Source: Luteibacter sp. 9135
Lineage (GTDB): Bacteria; Pseudomonadota; Gammaproteobacteria; Xanthomonadales; Rhodanobacteraceae
NCBI RefSeq assembly: GCF_000745005.1
Contig: NZ_JQNB01000001.1
Coordinates: forward strand, 3,093,501-3,157,500
Length of the DNA: 64,000 bases
Reading direction: 5' to 3'
The notes beneath the pieces were generated by a model. The model saw nothing but the letters and a program-made list of their open reading frames with translations, made no database searches and was not told the DNA's origin. Shown one piece after another: positions 26,621 through 36,194 of this stretch (position 1 is the stretch's first letter; each line of letters begins with the position of its first letter). Position numbers and translations under genes: made by a program.

Positions 26621-27421
26621 ATGCACCCCGGTCGTCCCCCTGTGGGCGCCGGCTCCACGGTCAGTGTTGTCCTGCATCGCTTCGGCGCCCGCGCGCCGAA
26701 AACCGACCTCTACCCGACGGACCCGCCACTGATTTTGGAATGCCCCCCGACCCAACGCGCGAGCGTCGCGCCACGTTTTCTGCATGCCGTCGTCTGCGCC
26801 CTGACGCTTTGGCTGGTGGCCGGTTGCTCGACGGTATCGGTCGGCAGCGTCGAAAGCCTGCGTCTCGCGTTGCACGGCGGTACCGTGGATGCCACGCCGG
26901 CCTCCGTGGCCGCCTCGCCGTATTTCCAGTTGCAGGTGGACGCGCCGTCGGGCCGGGCCATCCTGATCCTGGCGAACACGGCGCATGGCGTGCTCGGCTG
27001 GTACGGCGTGGGGCACGACATCGTGTTCACCCGTGACGGCCTGGTTACCCGTACGGTCGGCCTGCCGCAGAACCTCGACGCCTCCGTGTTTACCGGAGCC
27101 GATCCGTTCCACGATGGCTTGCATCGCCTGCACGGCACGACGCGCTACACGCGCCGCATGGACTGGTCGCCGGGCTACCGTTACGGCGTCGTGCTGGACG
27201 GGCAGCTGGTGCCCGGCGACCTGGAAGACGTGACGATCCTGGACACCGTGCGCCGGCTGCGGCGCGTGGATGAAACCCTGGTGGGGCAGGGGATCCATCT
27301 GCACAACCGCTACTGGGTCGACCCCGCGGACGGCTTCATCTGGAAAAGCCGCCAGTACGTGGCCCCGGACTACCCGCTCGAGCTGGTCCAGTTGCGGCCG
27401 TATCGCGAGTCGGCCCCGTGA
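26621..27421 (+). CDS. YjbF/GfcB-family outer-membrane lipoprotein
   Basis: A lipoprotein of the group-4-capsule/YjbF family, up to 266 residues. A hydrophobic segment ends in the lipobox LVAGC, followed by the conserved domain (YFQLQVDAPSG, GLPQNLDA, ETLVGQGIHLHNRYWVDPADGFIWKSRQ). ATG at 26621 has AAGG upstream but gives an unusually long 68-residue leader. TTG at 26735 would give a normal 30-residue signal, so the start is uncertain. Its stop overlaps the next gene (GTGA). It works with the two following genes in polysaccharide export. Confidence 0.8.
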   Translation: MHPGRPPVGAGSTVSVVLHRFGARAPKTDLYPTDPPLILECPPTQRASVAPRFLHAVVCALTLWLVAGCSTVSVGSVESLRLALHGGTVDATPASVAASPYFQLQVDAPSGRAILILANTAHGVLGWYGVGHDIVFTRDGLVTRTVGLPQNLDASVFTGADPFHDGLHRLHGTTRYTRRMDWSPGYRYGVVLDGQLVPGDLEDVTILDTVRRLRRVDETLVGQGIHLHNRYWVDPADGFIWKSRQYVAPDYPLELVQLRPYRESAP

Positions 27422-28257
27422 GGCGCTTCAGTTTGTCCGACCGATCTTTTGTCGTGCGGTGGGTGTTCGCCGTCGCTTTCGCTGTCGTTGTAGCGTTTGC
27501 TTTCGGCTCGGCGCAGGCGCAGGAGCCGTCTGCGCAGACGATACGGGTGACCGTCGACGGCGCCGTGGGCCGCGCGGGTACGGCCGTCTATCCGGCCAGT
27601 GCACGGCTGGCCGACGTGGCCCTGGCGGCGGATATCGCGCCGGATGCCTACCTGCTAGGTGCCGCCTGGTTGCAGCCCGGCCTGCGTCGCGAGCAGGTGC
27701 GTCTGCAGGCCGGCCTGGTCTACGAGCTGGGCGCGATTCGCCGCCAGGCCATGGCGCGGGGCGAGGACATCCTGTCGATACGCGCCGCGGCGTTCCAGGC
27801 CTGGCTTGCGGCGTTGCCGGTCACCGGCCGGCGCGCGCCGGTATCGCTGGATGCCGCGCGGCTGGAAGTCACCCCGGAAGACAACCTGCCGGTGCACCAC
27901 GGCGACAGGCTCGTCTATCCGCGGCGTCCGTCGGACATCCATGTGGTGGGCGCCGTCGATGCGCCGTGCCAGTTGCCACAGGTGGCGCTGCAGGATGCCA
28001 GGGCCTACCTGCGGGCATGCGCGATATCTCCCGCCGCGGACCCGGACACGATCTTCGTGGTGCAGCCCGACGGCGCGGTGTTCGCGCAGAACATCGCCCT
28101 GTGGAATCGTGACGCGCCGCGTCCGCTGGCGCCGGGCGCATGGATCTACGTGCCCTTCGACCGCAAGGCGATCGCCGGCGCGGCGGACGACGCGTTCGAT
28201 CGCGAGGTGGCGGCGTTCCTCGCCACGCAGTGGCCGGACGACGGGGACCACCCGTAG
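27418..28257 (+). CDS. GfcC/YjbG-family capsule export protein
   Basis: A 279-residue periplasmic protein with a signal peptide ending GSAQAQE. It has two beta-grasp-like (SLBB-type) segments typical of GfcC: VTVDGAVGRAG near the N-terminus and PSDIHVVGAVDAP in the C-terminal half. The start is GTG at 27418, whose GTGA overlaps the stop of the YjbF-like gene. The last base of its TAG is the first base of the next start. The family is thought to assist passage of polymer through the outer-membrane channel. Confidence 0.82.
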   Translation: MRRFSLSDRSFVVRWVFAVAFAVVVAFAFGSAQAQEPSAQTIRVTVDGAVGRAGTAVYPASARLADVALAADIAPDAYLLGAAWLQPGLRREQVRLQAGLVYELGAIRRQAMARGEDILSIRAAAFQAWLAALPVTGRRAPVSLDAARLEVTPEDNLPVHHGDRLVYPRRPSDIHVVGAVDAPCQLPQVALQDARAYLRACAISPAADPDTIFVVQPDGAVFAQNIALWNRDAPRPLAPGAWIYVPFDRKAIAGAADDAFDREVAAFLATQWPDDGDHP

Positions 28258-30482
28258 TGCGCTTGGCAGCCGCTTCCCGCCGCGGTCTCCGCCGCGTCGC
28301 GTCGTACGGTGGTCGCGCCTTGCGGCTGGGCGTGCTGGCGGGCGTCGCCTCGGCGGCGAGTGCGCAGGAGGTCTACACGCAAAGCGACTTCGGCGGTGTC
28401 GGCCTGATGCAGTCGCCTGCCGCACGGATGGCGCAGGAAGGCGAGTTCAGTTTCGTGCTCAGTCGCACCACGCCCTACACGAACTACAACGTGTCCCTGC
28501 AACCGCTGCCGTGGCTGGAGGGCTCGTTCCGCTACACCAACGTCAGCAACCGGCCGTATGGGCCGACGTACCTGAGTGGCAGCCAGACCTACAAGGACAA
28601 GTCCATCGACGCCAAGGTGCGCCTGCGCGAAGAGAGTCGCTGGCTGCCCGCGGTGGCCGTGGGTGCCCGGGATATCGGCGGCACGGGGCTGTTTTCCAGC
28701 GAATACATCGTGGCCAGCAAGCGCGCGGGGCCGTTCGACTTCAGCCTGGGCCTCGCATGGGGCTATATCGGCAACCGCGGCGACATCGCCAACCCGCTGG
28801 ACTTCATCAGCGACAAGTTCGACACCCGCCCCAACAGCGGCACGGGGGCGACGGGCGCGCTCAGCATCAACAAGTTCCTGCGCGGGCGTCCGGGGTTCTT
28901 CGGCGGCGTGGAGTATCGGTCGTCGTGGCGCTGGCTGGTGCTCAAGGCCGAGCTCGACGGCAACGACTACAAACACCAGCCGCAGAACAACAACCAGCCG
29001 CAGCGGTGGCCCGTCAACCTGGGCGCCGTGTTCCGCCTGAACGGCAACGTGGACCTCACGCTGGGCTACGAGCGCGGCCACGTCGGCACCGCCGCGATCA
29101 ACCTGCACAGCAACCTGGCCACGCATGTGGACCCGCCGAAACTGTCCGACCCGAAGCCGGAGGCCGTGGCGTACACGAGCGCCCCCGTGCGCGCATCTTC
29201 GGAGACGCCGGCCGCGCTGCCGGACGACAAGGCCGCAGACGCCGGTGCGCCCGAGCCCGCGCGCCGCGCGCCCGCGCAGGTGGACTGGGCGGAGATGGCC
29301 AACGCGCTGGGCAACAACGCCGGGATCGATGTGCGCAGCATCGGCCGGCGTGGCTCCGAGCTGGTCATCCACGGGCAGCAGGATCGCTTCTTCTACGCGG
29401 CGGAAGGCGTGGGACGCGCGACGCGGATCGTCGACAACCGGGTGGACGGCACGATCGACTGGGTCACCGTATCCGCCGAGCGCAGCGGGCTGGCCACCGT
29501 GGACACCAGCGTGCACCGGCCCCGTTTCCTCGCACTGCTCGATCACCGGCTGGACCTGCCCGACTTCCGTCGCAGCGTGGAACAGGACCCGGTGACGGCG
29601 CGCGACGAGGAGGTGCTGTACCGCGCGCCGCTGCGACGCTTCACCGGCGGCACGTCGCTCGGTTACCAGCAGAACCTGGGCGGCCCCGACGCTTTCGTGC
29701 TGTACCAGGTGTACGCCGCGGCGTCGGGCACGTTCAACGTGACGCGTCACCTGTGGGTCGACGGCGTGCTCTCGGTCAACCTCGCCAACAACTACGATAC
29801 CTTCCGCTACGACGCGCCGAGCAACCTGCCGCGCGTGCGCACCGACGTACGCCGTTATCTCACCAGCTCCGATGTCACGGTGCCGAACCTGCAACTTACC
29901 GGCACGCGCAAGCTGGGCCAGGATCTCTACGGCCTGGCTTACGCCGGCATGCTGGAAAGCATGTATGGCGGCGCCGGTGGGGAAGTGCTTTACCGGCCGT
30001 TCGGCCAGCACTGGGCGATTGGCGCCGACCTGAACTGGGTGAAGTCGCGTGGCTTCCGGCAGGACCTGTCGTTCCGCAACTACCACGTGATCACGGGCCA
30101 GGCCACGGGTTACCTCGATACCGGCTATCACAACGTCACCGTGGCGGTGAGCGTCGGGCGCTACCTGGCGGGGGACTGGGGTACCACCGTGGACGTGTCA
30201 CGGCAGTTCGCCAACGGGGCCCGCATGGGCGCGTTTGCCACCATCACCAACCAGTCGGGCAACGCCGGCTACGGTGAGGGCAGCTTCGACAAGGGCATCT
30301 ACGTGTCCATTCCCTTCGACCTGCTGCTGCCGCGGTCGTCGCGCAACCGTGCCACCTTGCTGTGGCAGCCCCTGCAGCGCGACGGTGGCGCGCGCCTGAA
30401 CAAGCGTTACACGCTCTACACGTTGACCAACGACCTGGACAGCGATCTGTTCGACAAGAACCTCGGCAGGATCGCCGAGTAG
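28257..30482 (+). CDS. YjbH/GfcD-family outer-membrane beta-barrel
   Basis: A 741-residue outer-membrane protein. GTG at 28257 overlaps the previous stop by one base and directly precedes an Arg-rich signal peptide ending ASAASAQE. The N-terminal YjbH barrel (FGGVGLMQSPAARMAQEGEF, YTNVSNRPYG) and the C-terminal barrel (GYLDTGYHNVTVAVSVGRYL) flank a middle periplasmic region of Ala/Pro-rich linker and a small mixed domain. Predicted as a two-barrel export porin for exopolysaccharide, working with the two preceding genes. It faces ugd. Confidence 0.85.
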   Translation: MRLAAASRRGLRRVASYGGRALRLGVLAGVASAASAQEVYTQSDFGGVGLMQSPAARMAQEGEFSFVLSRTTPYTNYNVSLQPLPWLEGSFRYTNVSNRPYGPTYLSGSQTYKDKSIDAKVRLREESRWLPAVAVGARDIGGTGLFSSEYIVASKRAGPFDFSLGLAWGYIGNRGDIANPLDFISDKFDTRPNSGTGATGALSINKFLRGRPGFFGGVEYRSSWRWLVLKAELDGNDYKHQPQNNNQPQRWPVNLGAVFRLNGNVDLTLGYERGHVGTAAINLHSNLATHVDPPKLSDPKPEAVAYTSAPVRASSETPAALPDDKAADAGAPEPARRAPAQVDWAEMANALGNNAGIDVRSIGRRGSELVIHGQQDRFFYAAEGVGRATRIVDNRVDGTIDWVTVSAERSGLATVDTSVHRPRFLALLDHRLDLPDFRRSVEQDPVTARDEEVLYRAPLRRFTGGTSLGYQQNLGGPDAFVLYQVYAAASGTFNVTRHLWVDGVLSVNLANNYDTFRYDAPSNLPRVRTDVRRYLTSSDVTVPNLQLTGTRKLGQDLYGLAYAGMLESMYGGAGGEVLYRPFGQHWAIGADLNWVKSRGFRQDLSFRNYHVITGQATGYLDTGYHNVTVAVSVGRYLAGDWGTTVDVSRQFANGARMGAFATITNQSGNAGYGEGSFDKGIYVSIPFDLLLPRSSRNRATLLWQPLQRDGGARLNKRYTLYTLTNDLDSDLFDKNLGRIAE

Positions 30483-30516
30483 GGCGGGCCGAGCGCGCGG
30501 TGGCGCCGGCCCGTCC
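30483..30516. terminator. Hairpin between convergent YjbH-like and ugd genes
   Basis: GGCGGGCCG (30483-30491) pairs with CGGCCCGTCC (30507-30516), one mismatch, around a 15-base GC-rich loop. Position between convergent stops suggests bidirectional termination. It lacks a T-run. Confidence 0.42.
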
Positions 30517-30520
30517 TGGT

Positions 30521-31858
30521 TCAACGTTGCAGCGAACGCCCCCGCCCGATGCCGTAGTACGCGATGCCGGCGTCCTCGACGGTGGCGGGATCGTAGAGGT
30601 TGCGACCGTCGAAAATCGCCGGCGTCTTCAGCATGGCCTTCACGCGGGCGAAATCCGGGCTGCGGAAGGCCTTCCATTCGGTCAGCAGCACCAGCACATC
30701 GGCGCCTTCCAGGGCGTCGTAGGCACCCTGGCACAGCACCAGGTCGTCGCGCTGGCCGTAGATGCGCGTGGTCTCGTCGCGGGCTTCCGGATCGAAGGCA
30801 CGCACGCGGGCGCCTGCTTCCCACAGCGATTCCATCAAGCGACGGCTGGGTGCCTCGCGCATGTCGTCCGTGTTCGGCTTGAAGGACAGGCCCCACAGGG
30901 CGATCGTCTTGCCGGCGATATCGCCCTCGAAGTGGCGCAGCAGGTGCTCGAACACGCGGTGTTTCTGCGCCGCGTTCACCGCCTCCACCATGGCCAGCAG
31001 CCGCGCGTCGTAGCCATGGCCGCGGGCAATGCGTTCCAGCGCCTGCACGTCCTTGGGAAAGCACGATCCGCCGTAGCCGGCGCCGGGGTAGATGAAGTGA
31101 TAACCGATGCGCGGGTCCGCGCCGATGCCCTGGCGGACCAACTCGACATCCGCACCCACACGCTCGGCAATGTTGGCGATCTCGTTCATGAAACTGATCT
31201 TCGTCGCCAGCATGGCGTTGGCGGCGTATTTGGTCAGTTCGGCGGAGCGTTCATCCATCACCACCATGCGGTCGTGGTTGCGGTTGAAGGGGGCGTACAA
31301 CTTGCGCAGGCGGGCCACGGCGCGCTCGCTGGACGAGCCGACCACGATGCGATCCGGACGGAGGCAATCCTCCACGGCATCGCCTTCCTTGAGGAACTCC
31401 GGGTTGGAGACCACGTCGAAGTCGATCGCCGCGCCGCGCGCCGCCAGCGCGTCCGCGATGGTCGCGCGGACGCGGTCGGCGGTGCCCACCGGCACGGTGG
31501 ACTTGTTCACGACCACGGCATAGGCGTCGATATGCTCGCCGATGGTGCGTGCCACGCTGAGCACGTATTTCATGTCCGCACTGCCGTCTTCGTCCGGCGG
31601 CGTGCCCACCGCGATGAAGATCAGTTCGCCATTGGCCACGGCAGGCGCGGGATCGGTGGTGAAGTCGAGCTGCCCGGAGGCGTAGTTGCGCGTGACGATG
31701 GGTGCCAGGCCCGGCTCGTAGATAGGCACGACGCCTTGCCTCAGTCCCTCAACCTTGGCCTGGTCCACGTCCACGCACACCACGTGGTTGCCCATCTCGG
31801 CAAGGCACGCGCCGGTAACCAGTCCCACGTAGCCCGTGCCGAATATTGTGACCTTCAT
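30521..31858 (-). CDS. ugd: UDP-glucose 6-dehydrogenase
   Basis: A 445-residue NAD+ enzyme oxidising UDP-glucose to UDP-glucuronate, a precursor for acidic exopolysaccharide. The Rossmann motif is [18 protein letters not shown], the catalytic Cys266 is in [12 protein letters not shown], and the UDP-binding C-terminal domain includes [14 protein letters not shown]. Length and motifs are standard. It lies 43 bases downstream of the Wza-like gene on the same strand. Its presence predicts a uronic acid in the polymer. Confidence 0.96.
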   Translation of the reverse strand: MKVTIFGTGYVGLVTGACLAEMGNHVVCVDVDQAKVEGLRQGVVPIYEPGLAPIVTRNYASGQLDFTTDPAPAVANGELIFIAVGTPPDEDGSADMKYVLSVARTIGEHIDAYAVVVNKSTVPVGTADRVRATIADALAARGAAIDFDVVSNPEFLKEGDAVEDCLRPDRIVVGSSSERAVARLRKLYAPFNRNHDRMVVMDERSAELTKYAANAMLATKISFMNEIANIAERVGADVELVRQGIGADPRIGYHFIYPGAGYGGSCFPKDVQALERIARGHGYDARLLAMVEAVNAAQKHRVFEHLLRHFEGDIAGKTIALWGLSFKPNTDDMREAPSRRLMESLWEAGARVRAFDPEARDETTRIYGQRDDLVLCQGAYDALEGADVLVLLTEWKAFRSPDFARVKAMLKTPAIFDGRNLYDPATVEDAGIAYYGIGRGRSLQR

Positions 31859-31901
31859 GGATGTCGCCTTTAGACGTCTGGATGGAGCGGAGCGGGCAGC
31901 A

Positions 31902-33017
31902 TCAGAGCTGGCTGGCCCGGTCCAGGTTGTATGTCGCGCTCGCCGCGTTGCTGACCAGGCCGGACAGCGGCAGCAGCTGGCTGATGAAGCGGTTCCAGCG
32001 GGTGATGCCGGCCGGCCCGACGAAGATGACGTCGCCCGGCTTGACCGAGAACTGTGCCGCCACGGCGAAGGCCGCGGGCGAGGTGTTGTCCAGCTGATAG
32101 ATGGTCGCCGGGGCTTTCTCCATGTCTTCCACGCCGCGGATGACGTACACCGATCGTCCGTTGGCGCTGCTCTGGTTGAGTCCGCCCGACCGGCCCAGTG
32201 CCTGCGTGAGCGTGAGGTCGCTGGTCTTGAACGAGATAGCCTGGGGCCGTAGCACCTCGCCGATCACGTAGGCCTCGTGACGGTCGTTATAGGGCAGGTA
32301 GATGCTGTCGCCGCCCTTCAGGTACACCTGCTTGCCGCCGTCGCGCGAGCGCGACAGCGCGTCCAGGTCGATATGGTATTCGTGGTCGTCGCGGCGGAGC
32401 ACCACGTCGGAGAGGTCGGCCAGCTCGGCGTTGACACCGGCGCTGCCCACCGCCTGGGTGAGGGTGAGCGGCGTCACGGTGATGTTCTGCGGCTCGGTGC
32501 GCACGAACGCGCCACCGAGCGTCACGCGCTGGCTGGCGTACGCGATGATGCTGATATCGACCTGCGGTTTCTCCACGTATTTCGTCAGGCGATCGGTGAT
32601 CGCCTGACGCAGTTCCTCGACGGTCAGCCCAGAGGCCTTGAGCAATCCGACGTACGGGTAGAACAGCGTGCCGTCAGGGCGCACCATGCGACCGTTGGCA
32701 CCTGTCTGCTGCTGCGAGCCCGCCGGGGAAGTGAGTTCGGGGTGCTCCCACACCGTGATGTAGAGCGAATCGCCGGGCCCGATGCGATAGGCATCGGGCT
32801 GGTAGGACGTGAGTGTGGGGTCGATGGCGGGCGCGCTTGCCGTGGCGCGATCCATCGCGATCAGCTTGGGTGTGATGGGCACCAGCTGGTAGCGGCTACC
32901 CGTGGCGCTCTGTTTGTCGTTCAGTTCGCCTGTTTTCATGTGCTGGCCGGGCGCGAGTATGCAGCCGTTGAGCAACAGGCTGCATCCCGCGGCACCCAGC
33001 GCAAGCAGCAGCCTCAA
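31902..33017 (-). CDS. Wza/GumB-like polysaccharide export lipoprotein
   Basis: A 371-residue outer-membrane auxiliary protein. The N-terminus is a lipoprotein signal with lipobox LLNGC. The Poly_export domain ([38 protein letters not shown]) is followed by two SLBB repeats ([15 protein letters not shown] and [13 protein letters not shown]). It should form the octameric channel that carries polymer across the outer membrane, pairing with the Wzc-like kinase. The start is TTG at 33017, overlapping the upstream stop as TTGA. No in-frame ATG lies between this codon and the lipobox. Confidence 0.9.
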   Translation of the reverse strand: MRLLLALGAAGCSLLLNGCILAPGQHMKTGELNDKQSATGSRYQLVPITPKLIAMDRATASAPAIDPTLTSYQPDAYRIGPGDSLYITVWEHPELTSPAGSQQQTGANGRMVRPDGTLFYPYVGLLKASGLTVEELRQAITDRLTKYVEKPQVDISIIAYASQRVTLGGAFVRTEPQNITVTPLTLTQAVGSAGVNAELADLSDVVLRRDDHEYHIDLDALSRSRDGGKQVYLKGGDSIYLPYNDRHEAYVIGEVLRPQAISFKTSDLTLTQALGRSGGLNQSSANGRSVYVIRGVEDMEKAPATIYQLDNTSPAAFAVAAQFSVKPGDVIFVGPAGITRWNRFISQLLPLSGLVSNAASATYNLDRASQL

Positions 33018-33340
33018 CGCGTGCCGCCCGTGCCACCCGAGCCGCCGGTACCCCCGGTGCCACCGGTACCGCCCGTGCCGTCGTTGCCGGTGCCGCTGGT
33101 GTTGTTCGCGGCAGCGCCGCTGACGGCGCCCATGGCGGCGGTGCCTGGCCCGACGCGCGCCGGGGCGATCGCGCCGCGCGACGCTTCACGTGCTTCGTCG
33201 GGACGCGCCACGCGCGGTGGCGTGGCGTCGGCGGGCCGTGCGTTCGGTGGAGTGGTCGGCGGTCGGTCGGTACGTTGGCTCTGGGCCCAGACAGGAATCG
33301 CGACGGCAAGTATCGCGCTGGCAAACAGCAGACGTCTCAT
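33014..33340 (-). CDS. Small exported Pro-rich protein with Gly/Thr repeat tail
   Basis: A 108-residue protein of unknown function. ATG at 33340 is favoured over ATG 33349 because GGAG sits nine bases before it and the signal peptide LLFASAILAVAIPVWAQ follows. The mature part is Pro/Arg/Ala-rich, then ends in a low-complexity tail of repeated GTGG units. Its stop overlaps the TTG start of the Wza-like gene. Because it is coupled to the exporter, it may be a periplasmic or surface accessory, but nothing in it is diagnostic. Confidence 0.7.
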   Translation of the reverse strand: MRRLLFASAILAVAIPVWAQSQRTDRPPTTPPNARPADATPPRVARPDEAREASRGAIAPARVGPGTAAMGAVSGAAANNTSGTGNDGTGGTGGTGGTGGSGGTGGTR

Positions 33341-33714
33341 GGTCGTCATCTCCGGTGATGTGAAGCGATGCGTGCACGCATGCATGCATCGCGAAGGCAG
33401 GGTTATTCACTGCCAACTCGCAAGGAAGTGCAAGGCAATCGGCTGAACGTGCGTTATCGAAAATTCTTTTTGTGACACGACCCGCAAATCGCATGATCTT
33501 GCATTGCCGTCAAAATTCTGGCGGTGCAGCATGGGGTCATCGTTACACACACACTGCGAAGTGTTGAGTTGGCGGCCCCACGGGAATGTCGTGGGCCGAC
33601 CGTCACGTGTTGGGCCGCTACGTGTCCCTGGAGGGACAACGCGATCCCACGGGGGGCACGTACCTGGGCACGCCGATGAAACGGCGATCATCGTGTCGAA
33701 ATAGGGTACCTGTC
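33341..33714. promoter_or_regulatory. Divergent intergenic region of the exopolysaccharide locus
   Basis: A 374-base gap between divergent starts. It includes an AT-richer core near 33440-33520 with two copies of AAAATTCT. Close to the plus-strand gene are two hairpins: GGCCCCACG/CGTGGGCC (33574-33597, one bulge) and the perfect TGTCCC-TGGA-GGGACA (33623-33638). I see no convincing sigma70 pair. The hairpins would lie in the leader mRNA of the initiating transferase. Confidence 0.5.
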
Positions 33715-35160
33715 ATGCAACTGTCCAAATTCAACGCGTTAGTGGATCTCGAGCTCCGCGTGAGCGATCCCGTCTGCGCCGTGTCGGCCAGTTTCCTCGC
33801 GTACTACCTGCGCTTCGGCACGCTGGCCATGACCAGCCTGTACTCGGTGGCCCTCGTCATCCTCCTGTTGTCCACGCTGACGGCGTCGGCCGTGTTCCGC
33901 GTCTATGAGCAGCCCATCGGGCAACGCCCCATCGGCCAGTATTGGCGCATCGCAGCATCGTGGTCCATGGCGTTCGCCGTGCTGCTTGCGATGGGCTATC
34001 TGTTGAAGGTCAGCGAGCTGTACTCGCGTGGCTGGGTATCGCTGGTGTTCGCGCTCGGACTCGCTTTCATGGCAGTGGTGCGCCTGGTCGCGTACCGCGC
34101 CACGACCCGCCTGCACGAGCGCGGCGTGGGTATCAGCCGTTGCCTGCTGATCGGCGCGACCGACTCGGGCATCCATATGATCGAGCAGGTCGAAGCCAAT
34201 CCCGCGCTGGGGATGAAGATCACCGCGTACGTGCGTACCAGTTACGACAACGGTGTGCCGGCAGACATCCCGATGGCCGGCTCGCTGCTGGAACTGGACG
34301 AGGTGCTGGCCTGCCGCGACTGGGACCAGGTGCTGGTGGCGTTGCCGGTCGGCGCCAACCGCGCCATCAATTACGTGCTTGACCGCATGGAGCAACACGT
34401 CATGACGGTGAAGTTCGTGCCCGACATGCTCGGGCGCCAGCTGATCAACCACCGCATGGAAGACGTGGCCGGCGTGCCGCTGGTCACGCTGCGGGAAAGC
34501 CCGCTGCTGGGCAATGCATGGCTGTTGAAGGATATCGAGGACCGCGTCATCGCCGGCACCATCCTGCTGATGATCGCGCCGCTGATGCTCGCGCTCGCCG
34601 TGGGCGTGAAGCTGTCCAGTCCCGGTCCTGTCCTTTACCGCCAGCGCCGTGTCGGCCTGGACGGCAAGGAATTCGAGATGATGAAATTCCGCTCCATGCC
34701 CGTGGACATGGAGAAGAACAAGACCGTGCAATGGGGCGGTGCGCAGAACAAGACGGTGACGCGCTTCGGCCGATTCATCCGGCAGACCAGCCTCGACGAG
34801 CTGCCGCAGTTCCTCAACGTGCTGCGCGGCGACATGTCCATCGTGGGGCCGCGCCCGGAGCGGCCGATGTTCGTGGAGAAGTTCAAGGGCGAGATCGCCG
34901 GCTACATGCACAAGCACATGGTGAAGGCGGGCATTACCGGCTGGGCGCAGATCAACGGCTGGCGCGGCGACACCGACCTGGTCAAGCGTATCCAGCATGA
35001 TCTTTACTACATCAACCACTGGTCGTTGGGCTTCGACCTGCGCATCATTTTCCTTACCCTGTTCAAGGGCTTCGTGCACAGCGAGGCTCCTCCCGCGTCC
35101 TCGGCACCGGGAAAGCCCGCGTTGTCGACCGTTACGGCCGCCGTGGAGGAATCGCGTTGA
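33715..35160 (+). CDS. Undecaprenyl-phosphate glucose/galactose phosphotransferase (WcaJ/GumD type)
   Basis: A 481-residue polyprenyl-phosphate hexose-1-phosphate transferase that starts repeat-unit synthesis. The N-terminus has four membrane helices, followed by a CoA-binding-like domain (CLLIGATDSGIHMI), a fifth helix, and the catalytic sugar-transferase domain. Its signatures are KFRSMPVDME, TSLDELPQFLNVLRGDMS and VGPRPERP. ATG at 33715 follows AGGG; the frame runs upstream into noncoding DNA. The sugar is probably glucose, as UDP-glucose enzymes neighbour it. Confidence 0.92.
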   Translation: MQLSKFNALVDLELRVSDPVCAVSASFLAYYLRFGTLAMTSLYSVALVILLLSTLTASAVFRVYEQPIGQRPIGQYWRIAASWSMAFAVLLAMGYLLKVSELYSRGWVSLVFALGLAFMAVVRLVAYRATTRLHERGVGISRCLLIGATDSGIHMIEQVEANPALGMKITAYVRTSYDNGVPADIPMAGSLLELDEVLACRDWDQVLVALPVGANRAINYVLDRMEQHVMTVKFVPDMLGRQLINHRMEDVAGVPLVTLRESPLLGNAWLLKDIEDRVIAGTILLMIAPLMLALAVGVKLSSPGPVLYRQRRVGLDGKEFEMMKFRSMPVDMEKNKTVQWGGAQNKTVTRFGRFIRQTSLDELPQFLNVLRGDMSIVGPRPERPMFVEKFKGEIAGYMHKHMVKAGITGWAQINGWRGDTDLVKRIQHDLYYINHWSLGFDLRIIFLTLFKGFVHSEAPPASSAPGKPALSTVTAAVEESR

Positions 35161-35209
35161 TCCCGCCACGTTCGTGCCGCTTGCCCCTCGAATCAGTCGG
35201 AACGGTCGC

Positions 35210-36190
35210 GTGAAGCTGCTGATCTGCGGCGGGGCGGGCTATGTCGGCTCGCACATGGTGCGCTACCTCACCGGCCAGGGACACGAGGCGGTCGTCTACG
35301 ACGATCTTTCCACGGGTCACCGCCAGGCGGTGCCGCGCGAGGTGGCCTTCGTCCATGGCGACATCGGCGACGCTGCGCGCCTGGCGCGCGTATTCGCCAC
35401 CCAGCGCTTCGACGCGGTCATCCACTTCTGCGCCAAGTCGCTGGTGGGTGAATCCGTCGGTGAACCCTATGCCTATTACCGGAACAACGTGGCCAACACC
35501 CTGGTGCTGCTGGGCGCGATGCGCGATGCGGACGTGGACCGGCTGGTGTTTTCCTCCACGGCTGCCGTGTTCGGGCATCCGCAGGCCGAACGCATCGACG
35601 AGTCGCACCCCACCGCGCCGATCAATCCGTACGGGCAGAGCAAGCTGATGATCGAGCACGTGCTGGCTGATGCGGCGAAGGCCTATGGTCTGCGCTCGGT
35701 CGCCTTGCGCTACTTCAATGCGGCCGGCGCCGATCCACAAGGCACGATCGGCGAGGCGCACGAGCCGGAAACCCACCTGATCCCCAACGTGCTGAAGGCG
35801 GTGCTGGGTCAGGGCGCGGCGTTGAACGTGTTCGGCGACGACTACGCCACCCGCGACGGCACCTGCGTGCGCGACTACGTGCACGTGAACGACCTGGCCT
35901 CGGCGCACCTTTTGGCCATCGAATACCTGGCCGGGCAGCCCGGAGCGCACCGCTTCAACCTCGGTAACGGCGAGGGCTTCAGCGTGCGCGAGGTGATCGC
36001 CGCCGCCGAACGCGTGACGGGAAAGGCGGTACCGCACACCATTGCGCCACGGCGTGCGGGCGACCCGGCCACGCTGGTTGCCTCCAGTGCGCTGGCTCGT
36101 GCGGAACTGGGCTGGGAGCCGCGGATGGTCCGCCTGGACGATATCCTGGCCAGCGCATGGCGCTGGCATCGCGAGCCGGCGTTCGGGTAG
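35210..36190 (+). CDS. galE: UDP-glucose 4-epimerase
   Basis: A 326-residue extended SDR. It has the NAD-binding motif GGAGYVGSH at the N-terminus, the catalytic Tyr141/Lys145 pair in NPYGQSK, SSTAAVFG upstream, and the GalE signature ALRYFNAAGADP. It interconverts UDP-glucose and UDP-galactose, supplying galactose to the polymer. The start is GTG at 35210; the frame upstream overlaps the transferase and has no family similarity. It follows the transferase by 49 bases. Confidence 0.95.
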   Translation: MKLLICGGAGYVGSHMVRYLTGQGHEAVVYDDLSTGHRQAVPREVAFVHGDIGDAARLARVFATQRFDAVIHFCAKSLVGESVGEPYAYYRNNVANTLVLLGAMRDADVDRLVFSSTAAVFGHPQAERIDESHPTAPINPYGQSKLMIEHVLADAAKAYGLRSVALRYFNAAGADPQGTIGEAHEPETHLIPNVLKAVLGQGAALNVFGDDYATRDGTCVRDYVHVNDLASAHLLAIEYLAGQPGAHRFNLGNGEGFSVREVIAAAERVTGKAVPHTIAPRRAGDPATLVASSALARAELGWEPRMVRLDDILASAWRWHREPAFG

Positions 36191-36194
36191 CGCC

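Noticed and set aside
33018..33100. Tandem short repeats that could resemble a repeat array or CRISPR
   Set aside because: They are in-frame codon repeats for the GTGG tail of the small exported protein; there are no spacers of constant length.
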